Below are positions 17,566-26,554 of a stretch of 61,143 nucleotides of DNA, one piece after another. The first letter of the stretch is position 1. Each line of letters begins with the position of its first letter. The notes beneath the pieces are model-generated. The model had not been told where the DNA came from. It was given only the letters and a program-made list of their open reading frames with translations, and did not search any database. A program made the translations under genes and the position numbers. Origin of the DNA: Mycolicibacterium sp. (GTDB lineage: Bacteria; Actinomycetota; Actinomycetes; Mycobacteriales; Mycobacteriaceae); the NCBI RefSeq assembly GCF_016462545.1, contig NZ_JAEMTA010000005.1, positions 1 to 61,143 on the forward strand, written 5' to 3'.

Positions 17566-19083
17566 TTGACTGAATTCGTCGCCGCAATCGACCAGGGCAC
17601 CACCAGCACCCGGGCGATGATCTTCGATCACGACGGCAACGAAGTGGGTCGGCATCAGCTCGAACACGAGCAGATCCTGCCCAGGGCGGGGTGGGTCGAG
17701 CACAATCCCGTCGAGATTTGGGAGCGGACCGCCTCGGTCTTGATGTCGGTGCTCAACAACACCGATCTGCAAGCCGGCGACCTGGCGGCCCTCGGCATCA
17801 CCAATCAGCGTGAGACGGCGTTGGTCTGGAACCGCAAGACCGGCAGGCCGTACTACAACGCGATCGTCTGGCAGGACACCCGAACCGACCGCATCGCCAC
17901 CGCGCTGGATCGCGACGGGCGAGGCGACGTCATCAGGCACAGGGCCGGCCTGCCGCCCGCGACGTACTTCTCCGCCGCCAAGGTGCAGTGGATCCTGGAG
18001 AACGTCGACGGCGTGCGAGAGGCCGCCGAACGCGGGGATGCGATCTTCGGCACCAGCGACAGCTGGGTGGTGTGGAACCTGACCGGCGGCCCGCGCGGTG
18101 GGGTGCACGTCACCGATGTGAGTAACGCCAGCCGGACGATGCTGATGAACTTGGAGACGCTGGACTGGGACGACGAGTTGTTGTCGTTCTTCGGGATTCC
18201 GCGCACGATGCTGCCGCGCATCGTGGCCTCGTCGTCGCCCGAACCGTACGGCCTGACCCAGGATGCGGGTCCACTCGGCGGCGAGGTGCCCGTGACGGGC
18301 ATCCTGGGCGATCAGCAGGCGGCGATGGTGGGCCAGGTGTGCCTGGCACCCGGCGAAGCCAAGAACACCTACGGCACCGGCAACTTCCTGCTGCTGAACA
18401 CCGGCGAGAAGATCGTCCGTTCCGAGAACGGGCTGCTGACGACGGTCTGCTATCAGTTCGGCGACGCGAAACCCGTGTATGCGCTGGAGGGTTCGATCGC
18501 CGTCACCGGATCGGCGGTGCAGTGGCTGCGCGATCAGCTCGGCATCATCAGCGGCGCCGCCCAGAGCGAGTCGCTGGCCAGGCAGGTCGAGGACAACGGC
18601 GGGGTCTACTTCGTGCCTGCCTTCTCCGGGCTGTTCGCGCCGTACTGGCGGTCCGACGCCCGCGGCGCGATCGTCGGACTGTCGCGCTTCAACACCAACG
18701 CGCACGTCGCGCGTGCGACGTTGGAGGCGATCTGTTATCAGAGCCGCGACGTCGTGGACGCCATGGAAGCGGATTCCGGTGTGCACCTTGAGGTCTTGAA
18801 GGTCGACGGCGGCATCACGGCCAACGACCTGTGCATGCAGATCCAGTCCGACGTGCTCGGCGTCGACGTGGTGAAGCCGGTCGTGGCCGAGACGACGGCG
18901 CTGGGCGCTGCCTATGCGGCCGGGCTCGCCGTGGGCTTTTGGGACGATCCCGAGGACCTGCGCGCCAATTGGCAGGAGGACAAGCGTTGGACACCGTCTT
19001 GGAGCGACGACCAGCGCGCCGCCGGGTACGCGGGTTGGCAGAAGGCCGTGCAGCGCACGCTCGACTGGGTCGACGTCTCCTAG
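17566..19083 (+). CDS. glpK: Glycerol kinase
   Basis: FGGY-family kinase phosphorylating glycerol to sn-glycerol-3-phosphate. 505 residues, full length. Diagnostic motifs include [15 protein letters not shown] at the N-terminus, [28 protein letters not shown] and [18 protein letters not shown]. The start is TTG 17566 with GAAGGAG 8 nt upstream. It lies 15 bp after glmM on the same strand and is probably co-transcribed with it. In M. tuberculosis the annotated glpK is elsewhere, so this location differs from the otherwise conserved order and the gene may be a second copy. Confidence 0.93.
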   Translation: MTEFVAAIDQGTTSTRAMIFDHDGNEVGRHQLEHEQILPRAGWVEHNPVEIWERTASVLMSVLNNTDLQAGDLAALGITNQRETALVWNRKTGRPYYNAIVWQDTRTDRIATALDRDGRGDVIRHRAGLPPATYFSAAKVQWILENVDGVREAAERGDAIFGTSDSWVVWNLTGGPRGGVHVTDVSNASRTMLMNLETLDWDDELLSFFGIPRTMLPRIVASSSPEPYGLTQDAGPLGGEVPVTGILGDQQAAMVGQVCLAPGEAKNTYGTGNFLLLNTGEKIVRSENGLLTTVCYQFGDAKPVYALEGSIAVTGSAVQWLRDQLGIISGAAQSESLARQVEDNGGVYFVPAFSGLFAPYWRSDARGAIVGLSRFNTNAHVARATLEAICYQSRDVVDAMEADSGVHLEVLKVDGGITANDLCMQIQSDVLGVDVVKPVVAETTALGAAYAAGLAVGFWDDPEDLRANWQEDKRWTPSWSDDQRAAGYAGWQKAVQRTLDWVDVS

Positions 19084-19124
19084 TCGAGGGAACCGGATGG
19101 GCATCCGCTGCGTCGTAATCCGGT

Positions 19125-19430
19125 ATGGGAGAAAATGAGTCCGTGCGCGTCGACGTCGGGGCGCTTCTCGACGTCGCAAGCCGGTACGACACGATCGCGG
19201 ATGCCATCGACGGACTGATCGGTGCGCATCTCGGTCGCCTGACCTTCGACGGTGCGGTCGCAGGCCGGGACTATGCCGGGCGCGGGGATGCGCTGCGGCG
19301 GGCGGTAGACGACGTCGTCGACCAGGTGCACGTGTGGGATCGTGCGATGCGTGAAATCGCCGCCACGCTAAGAACTTCCACGGATCGGTACGTCGAGGGC
19401 GACGCTCGCAGCGCCACGCGGCTGGGCTGA
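19125..19430 (+). CDS. Small EspC/WXG100-like protein, probable type VII substrate (Rv3440c position)
   Basis: A 101-residue helical protein with the opening VRVDVGALLDVASRYDTIADAI, resembling the EspC-type family of small secreted ESX-associated proteins. It lacks a Trp-x-Gly turn. The position between glmM/glpK and the Pro-rich 19433 gene matches Rv3440c in M. tuberculosis. An alternative start is GTG 19143, with GGGAGA 9 nt upstream. Only 2 bp separate it from the next gene, so the two are coupled. Export is inferred, not shown. Confidence 0.7.
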   Translation: MGENESVRVDVGALLDVASRYDTIADAIDGLIGAHLGRLTFDGAVAGRDYAGRGDALRRAVDDVVDQVHVWDRAMREIAATLRTSTDRYVEGDARSATRLG

Positions 19431-19432
19431 CG

Positions 19433-20821
19433 GTGGCGACTGCACATGACGCCGGGGCGCGTCTCGCCGAGGGCCGACCCACGATCGCCGACGTCGAAGA
19501 GTACGTGGCCGCGTGTCGTCGCCTTGGATACGCCCATCGGGATCTGACCATGCACCCCACCCAGGTGCGTGACTGGTACGGCAGTGAGGAGGGCCTGGAT
19601 CTGCGCGCCGTGGACGCCGACGCGGGCGCGCTGTCCGCGGCGGCGTCGGCAGCGCAGGACGCCGCTCGGACACAGACCAAGCTGGCGGCGGACCTCTCGG
19701 CGGCCTGGTCCGGAGCCGGCGCGGCATCCGCACATCAATTCATCTGGCGCAGTTGCCAAGCCGCCACCGACATGAGCGTGGCGTTGCGGACGGCCGCGGA
19801 GGTGATGGGCACGCTGCGCGACGAACTGTGGCGCGCGGTCGACGCCAAGGTGGTGGCCACCGAGGCCGTCGATGCCAGGCAGCGACCGCGGCGCGCCGAG
19901 TGGCTGGCTGCCGCCAAGACCGTGACGACGGGCACGGGCGACCTCGCCACCGCCAGTGAACTGGTCGAGTTGGAGGTCAAGCCGTTCGTCGACATCGACG
20001 TCGGGTCCGACTGGACGGCCGCGATGCGCACCGCGATGGCAGCGGTCAACGCGGCATACGACGCGGCGATCGCCGAAATCCGCTCCGCGCCGACAGCGGT
20101 GTTCGGCGTGCCCGGGGAGTTGGGTCCGCGTCCCCCGTCGAACGGGGGTGCGGAAGTCGCGAATCGTAGGGAGACCGAGCCTGCGTCCGCGCTGACCGCT
20201 CCCGCGGCGGCCGTCGGATCCGTTGCGCCCATGGCCCCTTCGGTCCCGCCTCCTGCCGCGGCATGGTCGGTTCCGACGCCCGCCACCCCTGGGCCCCCGC
20301 CTGCGCCGCCGGAGACTGCGGCGCCACCGTCGACGCCCACGCTTCCCGCCTCGGCGATGGCGCCGAGCGCACCGTCGATGCCGTCGCTGGGTGACCTCGG
20401 TGCAGGCACGTCGACGCTGGGTTCCGGACTCTCGGGTTTCGGGCAGCAGTTGGCCGATCTGATTGGCGGCCTGGTGGGATCCGCCGATGGTGGGCTGCCC
20501 GACGACGGGCTGCCCGACACCGCGATGGCCGATGAGTCTGCCGATGAGGCTGACCCCCAGGGAGATCTACCTACCGAAGGCGACACCAAGGCCGAGGAGG
20601 ATCCCGACGCGCAGGCCGATCCGGCGCCCGACGATCCGGTGGAGGAGCCGATGCCCAAGCCGACGCCAGCCGAGGAGGACCCCACGCCGACATCGATCCC
20701 GCCACCGCCTCCCCTCGACCCGGCGCCCGCGCCGCAGGGTCTGCCCGAGCCCGTCGCCGACGGTGCGGAGCCGACGCCGTGCGAGATCGCCGCCGACGAG
20801 TTGCCGCAGGTGGGGGAGTAA
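19433..20821 (+). CDS. Ala/Pro-rich protein with WXG-like N-terminal domain (Rv3439c position)
   Basis: A 462-residue protein. The first 220 residues are alpha-helical and contain a Trp-Ser-Gly turn (SAAWSGAGAASAHQF) in a WXG100-like context. A long Pro/Ala linker follows (about 230-330), then a Gly/Leu patch and an acidic Pro-rich tail with repeated DDGLPD and PxPxPAEEDP elements. There is no signal peptide or membrane segment. It is paired with the EspC-like gene upstream, so export through ESX-4 or another type VII system is plausible. Function unknown. Confidence 0.75.
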   Translation: MATAHDAGARLAEGRPTIADVEEYVAACRRLGYAHRDLTMHPTQVRDWYGSEEGLDLRAVDADAGALSAAASAAQDAARTQTKLAADLSAAWSGAGAASAHQFIWRSCQAATDMSVALRTAAEVMGTLRDELWRAVDAKVVATEAVDARQRPRRAEWLAAAKTVTTGTGDLATASELVELEVKPFVDIDVGSDWTAAMRTAMAAVNAAYDAAIAEIRSAPTAVFGVPGELGPRPPSNGGAEVANRRETEPASALTAPAAAVGSVAPMAPSVPPPAAAWSVPTPATPGPPPAPPETAAPPSTPTLPASAMAPSAPSMPSLGDLGAGTSTLGSGLSGFGQQLADLIGGLVGSADGGLPDDGLPDTAMADESADEADPQGDLPTEGDTKAEEDPDAQADPAPDDPVEEPMPKPTPAEEDPTPTSIPPPPPLDPAPAPQGLPEPVADGAEPTPCEIAADELPQVGE

Positions 20822-20911
20822 CCTTCGTTGAGTGAACTAGGCGCCGAGGCTACGGACGTTGTGTCGAAATCCGCTGATTAGCAATATCTTCCGTCATCTC
20901 GAGCATCTGGT

Positions 20912-21952
20912 CTACTTCGCCAGTGCGACCAATTCCTCGCAGAACTTGACTGCCTCGCGGTCATCGGCGGCGAGTGGGTGCACCAGCATAGTGGTGACTC
21001 CGGCCTCGGCGTAGGCGGCCAGCCGTTCCTTGACGAAGCTGGCGGAGCCGACGAGGGATATGTTGCGGACCAGTTCGTCGGGCACCGCTGCGATGGCCTC
21101 TTCCTTCTTGCCCGCGAGGTAGAGATCCTGGATGCGATCGGCGATCTCGCCGTACCCGTACCGGGTGGCCACGCTGTGATAGAAGTTCTTGCCGCGTGCG
21201 CCCATGCCGCCGATGTACAGCGCCAGTTGGGGTTTCGCCCACGCCAGCCGGTCGTCGACGTCGTCGCCGATGGCCAGGCTGGCCGAGACCATGACGTCGA
21301 GGGGTCCGAGTGCGGCGTCGCGCTTGGCGGCGCCGGCGCGCAGCGAGTCGCCCCACACGTCGTCGGCCTTCTCGGGATAGAAGAACACCGGCTGCCAGCC
21401 CTCGGCGATCTCGGCGGTGAGTTGCACGTTCTGGGGGCCGAGTGCGGCAATGGTGATCGGAATGCGTTCGCGAACAGGATGATTGATCAGCTTCAGCGGC
21501 TTGCCCAGGCCGGTGCCACGCCCCTCGGCCAGCGGCACCTGGTAGTACTTTCCGTCGAATTCGACCTTGTCGCGTCGCCAGACCCGACGGCAGATCTCGA
21601 CGACCTCGCGGGTGCGGCCCAGCGGCGCGTCGAACGGCACTCCGTGGAAGCCCTCCACCACCTGGGGACCGGAGGTGCCGATGCCCAACCGGAACCGGCC
21701 GTCGGAGACGTAGTCGACGCCCGCTGCGGTCATCGCCAACAGTGACGGCGTACGGGTATAGATCGGGACGACACCCGAGCCGAGTTCGATCGTCGAGGTC
21801 TTGGCCGCCAGATAGCCCAGCTGGCTGATGGCGTCATACGAGTAGGCCTCGGCGACGAGGGCGATGTCGACCCCGCACTTCTCGAGTTCGACGACCTGGT
21901 CGGCCGCCTCCCGGAAGCCGCTGGCATAGCTCAGGAAGATTCCGGTGCGCAT
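20912..21952 (-). CDS. F420-dependent LLM-class oxidoreductase
   Basis: A 346-residue luciferase-like (TIM-barrel) protein, likely using coenzyme F420. Family features include GVDIALVAEAYSYDAISQLGYLAAKT, IELGSGVVPIYTRTPSLLAMTA and GRFRLGIGTSGPQVVEGFHG. It resembles mycobacterial proteins of the Rv3520c type. Substrate unknown. A TATAAC-like -10 box lies just upstream of ATG 21952, and a perfect 6+2+6 palindrome at 21972 sits where a repressor could block it. It ends 90 bp from the convergent 19433 gene. Confidence 0.85.
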   Translation of the reverse strand: MRTGIFLSYASGFREAADQVVELEKCGVDIALVAEAYSYDAISQLGYLAAKTSTIELGSGVVPIYTRTPSLLAMTAAGVDYVSDGRFRLGIGTSGPQVVEGFHGVPFDAPLGRTREVVEICRRVWRRDKVEFDGKYYQVPLAEGRGTGLGKPLKLINHPVRERIPITIAALGPQNVQLTAEIAEGWQPVFFYPEKADDVWGDSLRAGAAKRDAALGPLDVMVSASLAIGDDVDDRLAWAKPQLALYIGGMGARGKNFYHSVATRYGYGEIADRIQDLYLAGKKEEAIAAVPDELVRNISLVGSASFVKERLAAYAEAGVTTMLVHPLAADDREAVKFCEELVALAK

Positions 21953-21971
21953 CCTGGAGTTATATCACCAT

Positions 21972-21985
21972 CAACCAGTTGGTTG
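21972..21985. promoter_or_regulatory. Candidate repressor operator upstream of the LLM oxidoreductase
   Basis: CAACCA, 2-bp centre, TGGTTG: a perfect dyad in the 46-bp gap between the LLM gene and the upstream hydrolase gene, both on the minus strand. It lies about 10 bp upstream of the TATAAC -10-like element, hence over the -35 zone. The shape suits a TetR-type repressor, but none is encoded nearby. Confidence 0.4.
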
Positions 21986-21998
21986 GGAGGCGGTCGTC

Positions 21999-22841
21999 CT
22001 AGCGCTTGAGCAGCGCGACGACCTTGTCCTCGCGGGCGACCGGCACTGCCGCCGGATCGGGATCCACGGTCTTCGGCAGATGGACCTCGGGATCGGCAAA
22101 GTCGCGGTACGTCTTGTCGCCGGTGAGGCTGTGCAGCAGATAGCCCGCCAGGAGGGCGCGCACCGTCTTCTGCGTCGCGCGGTCGCCGCCGGGCAGTCCG
22201 ACGATGCGGGTCAGCCGGAAGCCCTCGACCATGCCACCGGCCTCGGCCTTGGCGACCGTCCGCAGGGTCGCGCCCCGCCACGCGGCGGCCAGCGCCACGG
22301 AATCGCACCGAATGGACAGCGGATCGTCGGGGGCGGCGAGGATCAAGCCCGGGGTACGCAGCGTCGATGCGGGGTGCGGCGCGGGCGGTTTGGTGACGGT
22401 GGGAAACAAGGCCACGGCGGCCTTGAGCTTGTCGCCCATGCCCGCCGCGGCGAAGACGGCGGCCGAACCGCCGAATCCGTGACCGACGACACCCAACTTG
22501 GTGGGGTGCACGCTGATCTTGCCGGGTCCCAACCGCACGCCCGAGACGATGTCCAGCGTCGTGCCCAGGTCAAACGCCAAATTGAGGACCGACGGCGCGA
22601 CGCCCGTCTCGGTGTTGGGAGCGGCCGCGACGATGCCCCAGGACGCCAGATGCTCCAGCGTTCCGGCGTAACGGTCGGCATGCGCGAGCCAGTCGTGACC
22701 GAACGCGACCGCGGGCAGGTTCATGCCCGATTCCGGGGTGTAGACGATGCCCGGAAGGCCGGCGAACGCCAGGTCACCGCGCAGAACCCGATGCGGTCCC
22801 CGCCGGGTCAACGCAGCGAAGAGCTTCTTCGTCGTGGCCAC
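21999..22841 (-). CDS. Dienelactone-hydrolase-like alpha/beta hydrolase (Rv3438-like)
   Basis: A 280-residue protein of the alpha/beta-hydrolase fold; the length equals that recalled for Rv3438, at the same place beside glmS. The nucleophile elbow position reads GHGFGG (VVGHGFGGSAAVFAAA), which has Gly-Phe-Gly and no Ser in the usual GxSxG place, so catalytic activity is doubtful or uses another residue. The start GTG 22841 is chosen because an earlier in-frame start at 22883 would leave only 14 bp before the divergent glmS start. No clear substrate. Confidence 0.75.
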   Translation of the reverse strand: MATTKKLFAALTRRGPHRVLRGDLAFAGLPGIVYTPESGMNLPAVAFGHDWLAHADRYAGTLEHLASWGIVAAAPNTETGVAPSVLNLAFDLGTTLDIVSGVRLGPGKISVHPTKLGVVGHGFGGSAAVFAAAGMGDKLKAAVALFPTVTKPPAPHPASTLRTPGLILAAPDDPLSIRCDSVALAAAWRGATLRTVAKAEAGGMVEGFRLTRIVGLPGGDRATQKTVRALLAGYLLHSLTGDKTYRDFADPEVHLPKTVDPDPAAVPVAREDKVVALLKR

Positions 22842-22883
22842 CCGATGACCGTATCTCACGGGGAGCTGGACCGATCGCTGCAC

Positions 22884-22889
22884 TATCGT
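22884..22889 (+). promoter_or_regulatory. -10 element of glmS, possibly leaderless
   Basis: TATCGT fits the mycobacterial TANNNT -10 consensus and lies 8 nt before ATG 22898, so the transcript could start at or within a couple of bases of the start codon. No clear -35 or ribosome site is seen. Confidence 0.45.
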
Positions 22890-22897
22890 GGTGGGTC

Positions 22898-24763
22898 ATG
22901 TGCGGAATCGTCGGCTACGTCGGGCATCGTCCTGCCCGTGACATCGTCGTCGACGCTCTGCGTCGGATGGAGTACCGGGGCTACGACTCCTCCGGCGTCG
23001 CCCTGCTGGACGGCAACGGAGGCATGGCCGTCCGACGACGGGCCGGACGGCTGGCCAACCTCGAAGCCGCCCTTGCGGAGGCCGACTCGCAGGCGTTGAC
23101 CGGCAACACCGGCATGGGCCACACCCGCTGGGCCACCCATGGCAGGCCCACCGATCGCAACGCGCATCCGCACCGTGACGCGGCGGGCAAGATCGCCGTC
23201 GTCCACAACGGGATCATCGAGAACTTCACCGCGCTGCGCGAGGAGCTGGAAGCCGCCGGCATCGAATTCGCCAGCGACACCGACACCGAGGTGGCCGTGC
23301 ACCTGGTGTCCTGGCAGTACCACCACGGACCCACGGCCGGTGACTTCGTGGGTTCGGTGATGGCCGTGCTGCCCCGCCTGGAGGGGCACTTCACGCTGGT
23401 GTTCGCCAGCGCCGACCACCCCGACACCATCGTGGCCGCCAGACGCTCCACCCCGCTGGTGATCGGCGTCGGCGATGGCGAGATGTTCGTCGGGTCCGAC
23501 GTCGCGGCGTTCATCGAACACACCCGTGAGGCCGTCGAGCTCGGACAGGACCAGGCCGTGGTGATCACCGCCGACGGCTACCGCGTCACGGACTTCCACG
23601 GCGATCCCGACGTCGAGTACCGCGAGTTTCACATCGACTGGGATCTGTCGGCCGCCGAGAAGGGTGGCTACGAGTACTTCATGCTCAAGGAGATCGCCGA
23701 GCAGCCCGCCGCCGTCGCCGACACGCTGCTGGGGCACTTCGTCGACGGCCGCATCGTCCTCGACGAACAGCGCCTGAGCGATCAGGAGCTCCGCGAGATC
23801 GACAAGGTCTTCATCGTCGCGTGCGGCACGGCGTATCACTCCGGAATGCTGGCCAAGTACGCCATCGAGCACTGGACCCGGTTGCCCGTCGAGGTCGAGC
23901 TCGCCAGCGAGTTCCGCTATCGCGATCCCGTGCTGGACCGCAGCACGCTGGTGATCGCCATCTCGCAATCAGGCGAGACCGCCGACACCCTGGAAGCCGT
24001 CCGGCACGCCAAGGAGCAGAAGGCCAAGGTGTTGGCCATCTGCAACACCAACGGCTCGCAGATTCCCCGGGAATGCGACGCGGTGCTCTACACCCGCGCC
24101 GGCCCGGAGATCGGCGTCGCGTCGACCAAGACGTTCCTGGCACAGATCGCCGCGAACTACCTCGTCGGCTTGGCGCTGGCGCAGGCGCGCGGCACCAAGT
24201 ACCCCGACGAGGTGGCGCGCGAGTTCGACGAACTCGAGGCGATGCCCGACCTGATCGCCCGGGTATTGACGTGCATGGAACCCGTCACGGCTCTCGCGCA
24301 CCGGTTCGCGGCGTCGCCGACGGTGCTGTTCCTCGGCCGCCACGTCGGCTACCCGGTGGCCCTCGAGGGCGCGCTGAAGCTGAAGGAACTGGCCTACATG
24401 CACGCCGAGGGCTTCGCCGCGGGTGAGCTGAAGCACGGGCCGATCGCGCTGATCGAGGATGGCCTACCCGTCATCGTCGTCATGCCCTCACCGAAGAATG
24501 CCGCGATGCTGCACAGCAAGCTGCTGAGCAACATCCGCGAGATCCAGGCCCGTGGCGCGGTCACCATCGTGATCGCCGAGGAGGGTGACGACACGGTGGC
24601 ACCATATGCCGATCACCTCATCGAAATGCCTGCCGTGTCAACGCTCTTCCAGCCACTGCTGTCGACCATCCCGCTGCAGGTGTTCGCCGCCGGCGTGGCG
24701 CAGGCACGGGGGTACGACGTCGACAAGCCGCGCAACCTGGCCAAGTCCGTCACCGTCGAGTAG
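22898..24763 (+). CDS. glmS: Glutamine-fructose-6-phosphate aminotransferase (isomerizing)
   Basis: Makes glucosamine-6-phosphate from fructose-6-phosphate and glutamine, the first step of amino-sugar synthesis. 621 residues. The N-terminal class II glutamine amidotransferase domain starts with Met-Cys2 (MCGIVGYVGHRPA), and Cys2 is the nucleophile after Met removal. Two SIS domains follow (SQSGETADTLEAVRHAKEQ and the second after about residue 460). The C-terminus KPRNLAKSVTVE is diagnostic. No glmS ribozyme structure is visible upstream, as expected outside Firmicutes. Confidence 0.97.
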   Translation: MCGIVGYVGHRPARDIVVDALRRMEYRGYDSSGVALLDGNGGMAVRRRAGRLANLEAALAEADSQALTGNTGMGHTRWATHGRPTDRNAHPHRDAAGKIAVVHNGIIENFTALREELEAAGIEFASDTDTEVAVHLVSWQYHHGPTAGDFVGSVMAVLPRLEGHFTLVFASADHPDTIVAARRSTPLVIGVGDGEMFVGSDVAAFIEHTREAVELGQDQAVVITADGYRVTDFHGDPDVEYREFHIDWDLSAAEKGGYEYFMLKEIAEQPAAVADTLLGHFVDGRIVLDEQRLSDQELREIDKVFIVACGTAYHSGMLAKYAIEHWTRLPVEVELASEFRYRDPVLDRSTLVIAISQSGETADTLEAVRHAKEQKAKVLAICNTNGSQIPRECDAVLYTRAGPEIGVASTKTFLAQIAANYLVGLALAQARGTKYPDEVAREFDELEAMPDLIARVLTCMEPVTALAHRFAASPTVLFLGRHVGYPVALEGALKLKELAYMHAEGFAAGELKHGPIALIEDGLPVIVVMPSPKNAAMLHSKLLSNIREIQARGAVTIVIAEEGDDTVAPYADHLIEMPAVSTLFQPLLSTIPLQVFAAGVAQARGYDVDKPRNLAKSVTVE

Positions 24764-24869
24764 CGGTGGTCGGCGTCGGACACTTCCGCGGCGATCCCGC
24801 GCCGTCGACGGCGCGTTCCCGGAGCGGATCGCCGACCGCACCGACGCATTCTGGAGGAGTTGAACGGCC

Positions 24870-25619
24870 GTGACGAGTGACGTGCGCAGTGCCATCGTGA
24901 CCGGAGCATCCGGCGGCATTGGCAGTGCGGTCGCCGGGGCGCTCCGTGAGGAGGGGTTCGCGCTGACGCTCGTCGGTCGCGATCCCGGCAAGTTGCGTGC
25001 GGTGGTCGAGTCGATCGCGAAAGTCGATGGCCCGCAGGTCGATTGGCTCGCCGGGTCAGTCGCCGACGAGGGCTTCCTCGACGAGGTCGTAGCGAGTCAC
25101 TCCGCCCGCTTCGGGTCGCTCGACCTGCTGGTCAACAACGCGGGCATCGCCGGAAATCGGCCTGTCGGTGAGCAGACCGCCGCCTTCGTGGACGCCCACC
25201 TCGCCGTCAACATCCGGGCTGTCATCCTGCTGACCGACAAGTGCCTTCCGCTGTTGCGGAGCGCGGTCGGCGTGCGCGGGACCGCACAGGTGGTGAACAC
25301 GGCCTCGAACGCGGGCAAACGCGGCGAGGCGACCCTCGCGACGTACTCGGCGACGAAGGCCGCGGTCGTCGGCTTCACCGAGGCGCTGCACGACGAACTC
25401 GCCGGCGAAGGCATCAAGGCGACCGCGATCTGCCCCGGCCTGGTCGACACGCCGATGGCCGATCCGTACCGAGACGGGGGCGCCGCCGAGATGATCACCC
25501 CGCGGGACGTGGCCGAGACGGTTCGGCTGACCACGCGCCTGTCGAGGGCCTGCATCATTCCCGCGATCATCCTGCTGCGGCCGACCGAGTGGATCGCGCC
25601 GTCGGAGGTCCGAAACTAA
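24870..25619 (+). CDS. Short-chain dehydrogenase/reductase
   Basis: Classical SDR, 249 residues, NAD(P)-dependent. Cofactor motif TGASGGIG at about residues 12-19, NNAG near 88 and the catalytic YSATK are present. The start GTG 24870 has GGAGGAGTT upstream. It follows glmS by 106 bp and overlaps the convergent hydrolase by 4 bp at its end. Substrate unknown. Confidence 0.88.
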   Translation: MTSDVRSAIVTGASGGIGSAVAGALREEGFALTLVGRDPGKLRAVVESIAKVDGPQVDWLAGSVADEGFLDEVVASHSARFGSLDLLVNNAGIAGNRPVGEQTAAFVDAHLAVNIRAVILLTDKCLPLLRSAVGVRGTAQVVNTASNAGKRGEATLATYSATKAAVVGFTEALHDELAGEGIKATAICPGLVDTPMADPYRDGGAAEMITPRDVAETVRLTTRLSRACIIPAIILLRPTEWIAPSEVRN

Positions 25620-26482
25620 CCGAGGTGTCGCGCCAGGAACGGCCGCATCAGCGCGACGACGACGTCGAGTCGGCTCTCCAGCAGGAAGTGGCCGCCGTCA
25701 AGGAGATTGACGTCGGCATTTGGTAGATCGCGGCTGAAGGCCAGGGCGCCGTCCGGCCCAAAGATCTGGTCGTTGCGGCCCCACACCGCCAGAAGCGGCA
25801 CCTGCGAGGTGCGGAAGTATTCGTGCACCCGAGGGTAGAGCTCGACGTTGGTGGCGTAGTCGGCGAAGAGTTCCAGCTGCACCGCGATGGCCTCCTCGCT
25901 GTCGGCAACGGCAGCGCGGGCGTTGACCCAGGCGTCGGGATCGACGACCGTCGGGTCCGAAACCCCATGGGTGTACTGCCATTTCAGGCCGTCGTCGCCG
26001 ATGAGGTCGCGCAGCGCCGTGGCATGCGCTTCGGAGCGATCTCGACCGTAGGCGAACAGCGGCTCCATCGCGTCGCCGACGAACCCCTCGACGTAGGCGT
26101 TGCCGTTTTGGGTGACGATCGCGGCGATGCGCTCGGGGTGCCGCAGTGCGAGACGCCACCCGACCGGCGCGCCGTAGTCCTGGACGTAGAGCGCGTAGCG
26201 CGTCAGGCCGAGCTGCTCGAGCAGGGCATCGACGTGGTCGGCGAGCGAGTCGAAGGTGTAGTCGAAGTCTGCGGTGCCGGGCCGCTCGGAGTGACCGAAC
26301 CCGGGATAGTCCGGGGCGATCACGTGGTATCGGTCCGCGAGCGCGGGAATCAGGTTGCGGTACATGTGCGAACTCGCCGGCGTGCCGTGCAGTAGGACGA
26401 TGGCGGGAGCGTCCGATCGTCCGGCCTCTCGGTAGAAGATCCGACGGCCTGCGACCTCGGCGTAGCGGTGGTGCGTCGTCAT
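25616..26482 (-). CDS. Asp-nucleophile alpha/beta hydrolase (haloalkane dehalogenase / epoxide hydrolase type)
   Basis: A 288-residue alpha/beta hydrolase. The oxyanion-side motif LLHGTPASSHMYRN matches the HGxPxSSxxxRN pattern of haloalkane dehalogenases. The nucleophile is Asp102 in VQDYGAPVG, and the catalytic His lies in DGGHFLLES near the C-terminus. These features indicate dehalogenase or epoxide hydrolase chemistry rather than esterase. The start ATG 26482 is used; upstream extension has no support. It is divergent from a CGNR regulator 72 bp away. A close paralogue of the same length is at 38657. Confidence 0.85.
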   Translation of the reverse strand: MTTHHRYAEVAGRRIFYREAGRSDAPAIVLLHGTPASSHMYRNLIPALADRYHVIAPDYPGFGHSERPGTADFDYTFDSLADHVDALLEQLGLTRYALYVQDYGAPVGWRLALRHPERIAAIVTQNGNAYVEGFVGDAMEPLFAYGRDRSEAHATALRDLIGDDGLKWQYTHGVSDPTVVDPDAWVNARAAVADSEEAIAVQLELFADYATNVELYPRVHEYFRTSQVPLLAVWGRNDQIFGPDGALAFSRDLPNADVNLLDGGHFLLESRLDVVVALMRPFLARHLG

Positions 26483-26554
26483 ACCTAACCCCTTTGTCTC
26501 TTTTTGATGGTTATGCAGAGTCAACCCCGTAGACACTAACCTGTCAAGGGCGTT

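Noticed and set aside
17386..19680. 764-codon minus-strand frame across glpK
   Set aside because: It mirrors glpK and its neighbour, with biased Arg/His/Gly composition and no motif.
22764..22897. glmS ribozyme or riboswitch upstream of glmS
   Set aside because: The likely leader is absent or a few nucleotides, and no ribozyme fold elements are visible.
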